From NCBI RefSeq assembly GCF_921293095.1, contig NC_060252.1:82046866-82110865 (forward strand): 64,000 nucleotides of DNA, in the 5' to 3' direction. The notes below the pieces were generated by a model. That model searched no databases, was not told the DNA's origin, and saw only the letters and a list, made by a program, of their open reading frames with translations. The position numbers and the translations under genes were made by a program. Source of the stretch: Ischnura elegans. Its lineage: Eukaryota > Arthropoda > Insecta > Odonata > Coenagrionidae. Within the stretch, counting starts at the first letter, position 1. Each line of letters starts with the position of its first letter. Positions 56,151-64,000 of this stretch are shown piece by piece.

Positions 56151-58440
56151 GACCTAAACTCCAAGATACTCATGATAATTTAAAAAAAGAGGTCAAGAAA
56201 AGGAAAAGGCAAATACCAAAAGAGGAAATAATCATAGGATTTAGTCGTCGAGGCGTCGGGAATCGCCCTCTTTCAAACCCGTTGGAGAACCCGGGAAGTC
56301 ATCAGAATTTTTGGGAGGGGGAGCTGAACCCCCAAGTCCGCTCGCGACGTCCTTGCCTGACGTATACCCTCCAAAGGTCCACCCGCAAACCCCTTTTCCT
56401 TCCCAGCAGAAGGCTCCTAATGCAGTGCGGCCATTCCCGAATTGATCCCTGGGAGATGCGTTGCCTTGGTTTCTCCCTTCCCCCCCCCCCCCCGCCAAAG
56501 CAATCCAATTTTCCTAAAGTGCTGTCCCTCCTCTCCCCACCCACATATCCGTCCTTCCCTCCTTCAATCTCCATCTCGTTTCCTCCTTCCATCTTCCTCA
56601 TCCTATCTCCCCCGCCGATCTACTCCCCAAAGCTTCCCGACAACCCCTTTTCCCTCCTTCCACTCGTCGTCTTTAATGCATTTCATCTTTAGGGGAGGGA
56701 GGAGGACACCGCGATCATCTTACCTAATCTCTATCCCTTTCCGGTTGGGACGAAGAAGCTGGACCGAGTCCACGGGATCCGTCGCGATTTTGGTGTGCTT
56801 GCGGAATTTTCCGAACCAAGGGAAAAGTGAAAGGGAGAGGCTCACGTTATTCGTCGTCTCGAACAGCGGGAGTCGAGAGAAACGTAACCTCACTTGTAAT
56901 TAGTGCTGGCGGCATGGAAGCACTGTGAAGAGGTTTGTCCATGAAAGGAAGTTGATATCATTTGCATAAAAATTTCAAAATATGTTTGTATGTATTTCTA
57001 GGTCGAGATCGACAGCTTAGGTCATTTGCATTATATTTTTTGGGAGAATAATGTCTTGGTTCGCTAATATTTCACTCATTCTAGATAAAAATTTCATTGA
57101 AATAATAACGAATATTGGGTAGAAGAGCTCCACATTTGACTTTTGTTTGGAGAGGTCTGGTGGCTAGTGTTTAGGTGGAGAGAAACCCGGCGTCAGCATT
57201 AGCCTTCTCTGCGGTCTGGAGTTAAAATTCCGGATGAAGCATTTGGAAATCCCCAAGCAAATATCCTCGAAGTGCGAGAAAAAAACAATGTTTTACAGCC
57301 AAACCTGATGTTTTTCCAAGAGATTCTTGTTTTAGCGACTAGGATAAAACAAAACTGACTTCTGATTGGAGATTGGCCTTGAGAAAATAAAACCTGATCA
57401 AAATTCCAAATTGGAAAGAAATTGTGTCCAATATTGAGAAAAGGATATTGGACTGGAAATTGGTGTGTGTCAGTTGGACCACAATCCAATATCCAATGGA
57501 TTGGCCAGTAAATTGGGAAGTGTCATACGGGCTTTACTCTGAACGAATGAGATTCACACCTCAAACGGATCAAGATATCAACTTTCTCTTTCCAAGTTCT
57601 GTAGCTGAAGGCTTTCAAAATGGTAATACGAAGTTTCATGTAAGTACGATCATCAGTGTTTCAGTTATGGAGACAAATTCAAACGTAGAACGAATATTTC
57701 CGCGGTAATTGATTGATCTCTCTATTTTTTCGGGTTTTCTTTCTCGTCAGTTGGCTTGTGAACAGCAGTTTCGACCTTCCACTTGAAAACGCTTTTGAAA
57801 TAGCCAGCGAAACTGCGGTTCTCAAGCCTGCTGACCCGGAAAAAAACCCGAGAAAATTCAGAGATAAAATTTAAACCTGTATAATTTTTTGTCCCGCGAA
57901 CCCGACGAAATTCCCGTTTGGATAGTCTTCTTGCACTCGATTTCATCATTATGAATCCAGTAACGTTGGTATTACAGGAATAAGTGTATTAAGATATAGT
58001 TTCACATTTATTTCGGAGTAGGAGTGCGTTGAAATGTCGGGAGCCAGACGAAAAGAAAACGGGAAGGGGTGCAATATTGCCGAGTCAGACTAAAATCGTA
58101 CTGTCGCAGTGTCTGTACATGTGCGGTTGCGAAACATTAGCTGATCACATTATTTCGTTATCATCAAGGCAATGCATCTAGAATTCTCTGGATACTAAAA
58201 GTTTTGTAGACGAACTGAGGAAGCTCAAAGATATGAGGCAGATGGGTTACAAGGGTGTGATGGGCGCTGTAACTAGATTAGCTCTTGTCTCCAAGCCGTC
58301 ATACGTCCAACCTCTCTTCCACTGTCTCATCAATTAAGCCTTCTACCCTATCCAACGTCCTTCCATCTATTACTGACAGCGGGAAATCCTCTTATCTCAT
58401 TGTCTACTCCGACCACCTAACATGCCTAACCCCATGATAA
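56151..58440. other. Intron-like; GC-richer, pyrimidine-rich block at 56230-56900
   Basis: The C-rich stretch yields open frames up to 153 codons on both strands, all low-complexity. A tRNA-like fragment (GGTGGCTAGTGTTTAGG ... GGAGTTAAAATTCC) at about 57160-57235 may be a SINE head. Confidence 0.4.
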
Positions 58441-58451
58441 AATGTAAACAA

Positions 58452-58615
58452 CAAATGGTAGTTTTCAGACTTTCATATACAACTCCACTACCGACCATGG
58501 TTTCGGGAATCTATGACGTTTTCGAGATATTCAAGGTTCATTGATATTGAGTGAGGAAACCATGGTCGGAAGTGGAGTTATATGTATATAAAAGTGTGGA
58601 AATAACTATTTTTTG
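58452..58615. mobile_element. Imperfect inverted repeat with decayed hammerhead-like cores
   Basis: Arms 58452-58504 and 58556-58615 share ACTCCACTACCGACCATGGTTTC in inverted form. Each inner end reads GAAACCATGGTC, identical to the stem III block of the 774-bp palindrome, but no CTGATGA box is recognisable. Confidence 0.55.
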
Positions 58616-59159
58616 TTTATGTTTTATCATGGATATATCGCATTTCCACCACGTCAAGCCTGAAACGATTACACACATATGTCATCCCGGTATTTCCCAT
58701 TAGCTGAGCTTTTTCTTGTTCGTTTCCCTCTCTGTGCGCCACACCGCGTACATTTCCGGAAATGCTCTCTCGATGTGTGATCTTTGCAATATCAAGACGG
58801 ACGGTATTTAATTCATAATTGATGTCGACGAACGCAAGTGTATCCAAAAAAATGTTCTGTGATTTTCCTTTGCAGGAGAAAGTACAACGGCTTCAAGCAT
58901 AGATGAAAAAGTCACTGAAACGCATAAGACAAATATCTCATAGGAATTTATATTGAATTTTCGTAGAATTTCGGTCTGAAAGAGTATAATAAGTTGCTGA
59001 AATCCTCCGTATCTGATAAGTAATGTTAGTGGGCAATTAATGCTGAGGAGGAAAGTTTGATACAAGGTTACAAAGAAACTCAATTTCTTAAAACTTTTCG
59101 ATGACATCATGCAATACTGTAACTCCACTTATCCTGAGGAACCCACACAATTTGTTTTA

Positions 59160-61409
59160 ATTTATACCACATACGTACAGGTAGTACATGCCTCTGAGGA
59201 CATTAGTTAACCTTTAGGACTCGAAAATCGTGGATGAAAATGACTTTGATTTCATCACTGTATATTCTCTTATTAAAAGCAACACGTAATTTATCAACTT
59301 AGCGATTGAACTCTTTCATTGTGGTCAACGACCGTGTATCTTATTTTATTTATAACCAACGGCGTGATTCATGTGAAAGGTACCCTCTAGAACTTTCCCA
59401 CTATCGAGCTTTGATTGACAGTTTAAATCATAAGTGCTAATTTCAATTTAAACTAAACGATTATAAAACCATTTTCTTCTTATTAAATATAGTTTTCCAC
59501 CTGAATTCATTTTTAGACACATTAATTGTTCCAATGACATGCTTAGTTATATCTTAAGCCCTCATGTCATGCTCATGTTGCACCTGGTGGTTATATCTCA
59601 AGCACTCATTATATTCATATAGAACTGTCGAAACAGGGATGAAATTAGTTAAAGAAGGAAAATAAAATTCCGAAAAATATTAATAATGTTTTCTATAAAA
59701 AATGGTGACTCCCACATCAAAGTGAAGCCTAAAACCACCCAGCTATACTACAAAATTTCTTCATCTGAAAAGATTGTGGCTTTATGCAAGAGAGGAAGGG
59801 TCTCTTGAACGTAGAACCGAATGAAACTTCCATCTATTCCTGGAGATTTTTAATCAACAGGAGGCTAATACCCACCTTGACATCTCCTTAATGCCGCGAA
59901 GTAATTGCGGTGGACAGTTAATTATTCGGACGAAGAAAGATTTTCGAAAAAATCCTCATGGAAGGACAAACGTAAGAGGGTACAAACCAAGTGATGGTGG
60001 AAGGAAAAGGGATGGTCGTCGTGACAATCCAATTTAAACCTCATGGGCGGCGAGGAAAGGAAAATAAAAACCGTGAAATCACCTGCTAGGATCCCATCGA
60101 CTCACCCTCCTATGGTCCCCCCACGATTTAATTTTATAAATGAGAAAGTGTCAGGAAGATAACGCATCGCCGCCTTCAGCTTTGGGAAATTAATCCATCC
60201 GTCAATGGGCGAAAGCACCGCGTAGGTATTACGAGCTGGTTTTCTCACACTTCCCCCCCCCCCCCCCCGCCTTTCCCCGTGGTCCTCACTTAACATTCTC
60301 ATTTCTCGTCAAAACGGCAATAATGGAGACTCTTATTAACCGGAGAATTCAGCCCTTTTATGGCATGGCGGCTCTTTCCAAAGGGACAGGAATAGAACTG
60401 CGGTGGTTGGCGCATCAAAAAAACCACGCACTGGCCATGGGGAATAAATTAATGCTGTCAGAATTAATTCGGAATAGATTGTTCGTAATTTTCTATTTTT
60501 AACCCGATTCAAGTTTAAATTTAAAAAAGTTGAATTTGAGTGTAACCTTGATGTTCACTAAAGTAATTTCTATGACTCATGAATGATTGAAAATATGGCA
60601 GAAGGAAAAATCACGGGGAAAATTCATCTCTAACTAACATAAGTCATTGTTTTTTTTCTAAGGTATAACACGTGAAGCTTGCATTTTCTAGCTAGCCCAT
60701 ATAAGCACGTAAGTAACCCATATAAGATCGCAAGTTCAATAATAGCGATTTTCGATTGCCCAACGGTTAATGAAATTTTACTCATAAAATTGGATGAATA
60801 ATTTTGTACATTTTTTGGCCCAAAACATAAAAATGATTTTATTGTATGAGTGATCTTAGACAAGTAAATTTTTCATTTTATTGTTGTTTAACAGCTTTCC
60901 GACAAAAAAGAGTCATTTGAAAATATGATGAATCAAAAATGTCTGAGTAACTACATGACTCGTGATCCTCCTCAAGCACAATGAGGCCTGCTTTAACGAG
61001 GATTAACGCTGTCATGCGTAGCGAGCGTCTCTACTCGGCTCCACAACCACTTCCACGACCTAGTTGAATGGAGACGGAAGGTTTGCCGCCATTCGCCGCC
61101 TCGGTGGTTGTCACGGGCGACGCGCGAAAAGAGCGGGAAGCCGAGACAAAAGAGACTCAATTATGCGCAGCGCCCACGAGTAGAGGGAAGGGCGAGCTGA
61201 GACTAATCGGGGTCGAAATATTCAGCAGAGACGCCAAAATCGCGTGAAGCGATTTTCCGCTCGATCTGAGATGCATAATACAACTTTTGCACCAGGATTT
61301 GCGGTAATTACACTCGTAAGAGCATATTTCTGACCAGCTCTTTTACAGTATCTCATTAGACAACCTCTAAAATATCTTCACCTAACAAATTACCTTATGC
61401 CAAGTGTAG
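59160..61409. other. Intron-like, no gene recognised; GC-rich patch at 61000-61270
   Basis: The patch is CpG-rich with an imperfect inverted arrangement (GCGTCTCTACTCGGCT and AGCCGAGACAAAAGAGAC), but no terminal repeats or coding sequence could be defined. Confidence 0.35.
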
Positions 61410-61411
61410 TA

Positions 61412-61848
61412 CAGCGTTGTCTCGGTAATCCGGCAGGTATCGGACAAGAGCACTACCGGATTACCTAAAACGCCGGATTACGGGAACTCACTAATAATAG
61501 CTATGTTTCATGGTAAACATAAATGTATATTGTATCTATTATACACTACCTTAATACACACATGCAATTGAAGTGATATCGTGAAGTAAAACTATAACAA
61601 AGAAAAATTAAACTTACATTAAAATAAGTTGTATTGTTTCGCATCAAGTGTCCACATATTTACAATGAAGTGGAAGACTCCCATCCCGGTAAGCACTTCT
61701 TCCCTTTTTTTCTGAGTTGGACTAAGCTCACCTGCGAATTAGATTACTCGAAATTACCGAGCTTCCCACTTGGTAGGTGCCTGTATAAAATTGCCGGATT
61801 ACAGATTAGGCCAGAGAATTGTAGTGCCATGTTATGGAGGGAGTACTG
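61412..61848. mobile_element. pogo/Tigger-like non-autonomous element, 437 bp
   Basis: TA duplications flank it (61410-61411, 61849-61850). The left end CAGCGTTGTCTCGGTAATCC and the right end (reverse complement CAGTACTCCC...) are both CAG-starting, and CCGGATTAC motifs recur subterminally, typical of Tigger-type elements. Non-coding. Confidence 0.65.
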
Positions 61849-62110
61849 TAAATTATTTTCGCAGTATATGCTCTCATCCATGGGAAACACGGCAGATCTA
61901 GTACATTTTCTTGCATAGTGCTATTTTAAAAGTCTCTCACTGACTGAAGTAGGCCAAAAAAGCAAATAGAAAAATACAATGCTTTATTGACGCAATTACC
62001 TGTTTTTATGCATACAATTTATATTTTCAACCGATTCAGGCGTGATATAGCGGAAGTTCGTCATATTAAAATAAAATTAATTGGACTTTTCAGCTATTAC
62101 TTAAATGCGT

Positions 62111-62145
62111 ACGATGCGATTCGGCTCACAGAGCCATCATCTGGT
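62111..62145 (-). ncRNA. Hammerhead-like motif
   Basis: On the minus strand CAGATGA, an extra T, a perfect 5-bp stem II GGCTC-TGT-GAGCC, GAAT, then CGCATC. The flanks GTAC/GTAC give a 4-bp stem I. The fourth base of the GAAA box is changed to T. Confidence 0.5.
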
Positions 62146-63025
62146 ACAAGGCTTGTCTATGCCAAAGTATGTTAAATGCCCAAGAAGTTATTATATAACT
62201 GGCATAATATATAGTCATAGTGGAAGATAGGTCTAAAAGAGCAAGGAAATATAAGTACCCTCAAAGAAGTCCGTTCATTTTCCGACTTGTATAGCCCTCT
62301 AAGACTAGGAGCAGACATCAAAACCTTATAACATATAATAATTCACGTTCAGAGACTAATTTCCCACATTGAATGTCCCGGGGAATAGCTGCACTTACAT
62401 TTCCAGGGGACATGAGATCATGTATGCAGATTTTACCGCTTTCATTATATCACGAGAGAGACTCGTAATTATATTTTAGGCATTTAAAATCTTTAACCAT
62501 CCATATCATCTTTGATGGATGACATTAAGGCCCATAAAATTTAAATTAACCTTTCCCCACGGATCGATAAGAAAACGCCGACGATACGACGATTTATGGC
62601 ACATTCTCAGTCGTGGTATAATCCAAGAAACAATACATGTTTATTCTTTTACTCTGATTATTAAGCATGCAATTCAAGATGGAAGTTTTCTAGGGCGCGT
62701 CACTGATCTGTATGCCCGTTGGTTTTTAAGATTACTGAGTATATTAATCCCTACTTCATCCGCGCTTACCAGGTCGGATAGTTTCATCTCTGTTGTACTG
62801 CGATCTCGAGACATCTCGCCATGTCGTAGAAACGGCTTGGGTGTAGGTATTATTGAATGATTGATTTTTGATATTACCATTTATTTGTATATTTTAGAAC
62901 CGCGGCCAGATTTAGATGAAAGGATATTCCACTTATCTTTTTCAACTTCCATTATTAACTTTGAAAATAACGTGAGAGATGATGAAATATAAAAACTTTA
63001 TAAGTCAACATAAAAACTGTGCCAC

Positions 63026-63056
63026 ATAAGTTTCGACGCGGCAATTCATCATCTGG
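63026..63056 (-). ncRNA. Degenerate hammerhead-like motif
   Basis: On the minus strand CAGATGATGA, then a 10-nt stretch without a clear stem, TCGAAAC. Upstream TGTACC and downstream GGCACA could form stem I with one mismatch. Confidence 0.35.
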
Positions 63057-63448
63057 TACATTTTTAAAAGTTTTATTATTATTTTTAAGTATGCCGGGAC
63101 CAGCCATGGTGATGACTTTTACGGGAGTCACCAGCAATGCACAAATTGTACGAAAAATCCACAGGGAAAAATGCATACATACCAGATTATGACGTGCCAC
63201 GTCCAGTCCTAGGTGCATAGTATTAAATTTATGTGGACTAGTAAAGTTTTTACATTTAATTATGTTGACTCCATGAAGTCAAGCCTGAGACAACGAATCA
63301 TCCACGGGAGATAATGAAATACATCATTACTGTGATACATATCAATATGTTACATGCGATGGTGGTTGGCGTAACATGGTGAAACTCCTTCATGATGCAC
63401 AAAGGTTAAGAAAAGACTTCGCTGTTTCACAAAATAAAATATATTTGC

Positions 63449-63479
63449 GACCGGTTTCGATACAGCGTATCATCATCTG
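63449..63479 (-). ncRNA. Hammerhead-like motif, left arm
   Basis: Exact reverse-complement copy of the motif at 63482-63512, 2 bp away and pointing outward from the shared centre CTGGCCAG. Confidence 0.55.
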
Positions 63480-63481
63480 GC

Positions 63482-63512
63482 CAGATGATGATACGCTGTA
63501 TCGAAACCGGTC
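63482..63512 (+). ncRNA. Hammerhead-like motif, right arm
   Basis: CAGATGA, an extra T, a perfect stem II GATAC-GCT-GTATC, GAAA, then the self-complementary ACCGGT whose last base precedes cleavage-site C. Only two stem I pairs form in this context. Confidence 0.55.
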
Positions 63513-63725
63513 GCAAATATATTTTACTTTGTGAAACAGCGAAGTCTTTTCTTAACCTTTGTGCATCAATATGTTACATTATTATCGGAGTGTAAATAAT
63601 TGAGTGCATCGGTAATTTCAGTATTATTTTGTAAAATAGCTTTTCGTAGCTTTGTGTGATTTTACTTAATTTTAATTTTGCTAGCAATTTGAATGTAGGC
63701 CCCTCTTCATCTCGAGGTCATAGGC

Positions 63726-64000
63726 CAGGTTTCTCCAAACTATGGCCCGCGGGCCACATCCGGCCCGACTCAAAATTTCATCCGGCTCGCCAAACTAATC
63801 CCTGTGTGTTTACTTACAGTACTTACAATTGGCTCATATAATCTGGAACACGATTTAAATTAAATTTTAAAGGCGAAATGACAATATCTTTCGTCTTTGG
63901 TTTCATAAAACTAAAGGCAGGAATCTATTATGTTTAACCTGATATTTTCCAGCCACATATTTTTAAAAATTGCCACGTTTATAGTCTAATTTTTGAGAAA
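63726..64000 (+). mobile_element. hAT-type element, left part, running off the window
   Basis: It begins CAGGTTTCTCCAAACTATGG with CCCGCGGGCCACATCCGG next, the recognised terminal pattern of a hAT group. The right end is outside the window. Confidence 0.6.

Larger units (their letters stand above)
63393..63568. mobile_element. 176-bp perfect-centre palindrome with two hammerhead-like motifs
   Basis: Arms 63393-63480 and 63481-63568 are reverse complements with no spacer and a single mismatch (87 of 88 pairs). Head-to-head terminal repeats of a Penelope-type element are the likely origin. Confidence 0.88.

Noticed and set aside
56241..56903. Open frames up to 153 codons
   Set aside because: C-rich low-complexity composition; no motif, splice logic or conservation signal visible.
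62519..62860. 113-codon open frame on the plus strand
   Set aside because: No motif, AT-typical composition and an equally open opposite strand; cannot be supported.

Overview
This is a gene-poor, repeat-rich window from an arthropod nuclear genome, most likely an insect. The evidence is a three-exon secreted C-type lectin of the insect hemolymph lipopolysaccharide-binding type with GT-AG introns, an Inr plus DPE promoter, tRNA-derived SINEs, non-LTR retrotransposon remnants, and a dense population of hAT, piggyBac-like, pogo/Tigger-like and mariner-like DNA-transposon derivatives. The lectin resembles those of hemimetabolous insects (cockroach/termite type). The order cannot be fixed from sequence alone, and no bacterial or viral gene layout is present.

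Layout. 0-6 kb holds the lectin gene (exons 1508-1769, 4019-4282, 4836-5011; 233 residues), with a TATA box upstream, repeats in both introns, and a hAT-type element with a perfect 8-bp target duplication directly behind its end. 6-25 kb is a transposon graveyard: non-autonomous hAT elements, many with clear 8-bp duplications; a three-deep nested insertion (8566-9343); a 171-bp tandem array interrupted by a 668-bp MITE (10107-11290); a 774-bp near-perfect palindrome (13634-14407); reverse-transcriptase remnants; a piggyBac-like element; a pogo-like remnant and smaller palindromes. 25-30 kb is AT-rich and carries a diverged tandem array of roughly 280-325-bp units with a SINE inside one unit (28128-29715). 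At 29.7-31.8 kb there is an abrupt GC- and CpG-rich block: a G-tract-rich segment, an Inr/DPE core promoter (+1 near 29935), and about 1.9 kb ending in a strong splice donor. I read this as the long 5' non-coding exon of a gene transcribed rightwards whose coding exons lie outside the window. From 32 to 64 kb the sequence is mainly intron-like or intergenic, with more SINEs, MITEs, local tandem duplications and fold-back elements.

The most interesting shared structure is a set of hammerhead-ribozyme-like motifs, many inside inverted repeats, of the small type known from Penelope-like retroelements. They have a C(T/A)GA(T/A)GA box, a short hairpin, a GAAAC box, and a very short self-complementary third stem ending in TC. 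They occur in paired, head-to-head form at 13.7/14.3, 55.99/56.1 and 63.45/63.5 kb, and singly or decayed at 25.4, 55.3, 58.5, 62.1 and 63.0 kb. No Penelope reverse transcriptase is visible here, so these are terminal-repeat relics or non-autonomous copies. A second theme is that several insertions sit inside locally duplicated DNA, so the window itself contains the pre-insertion ('empty') site.
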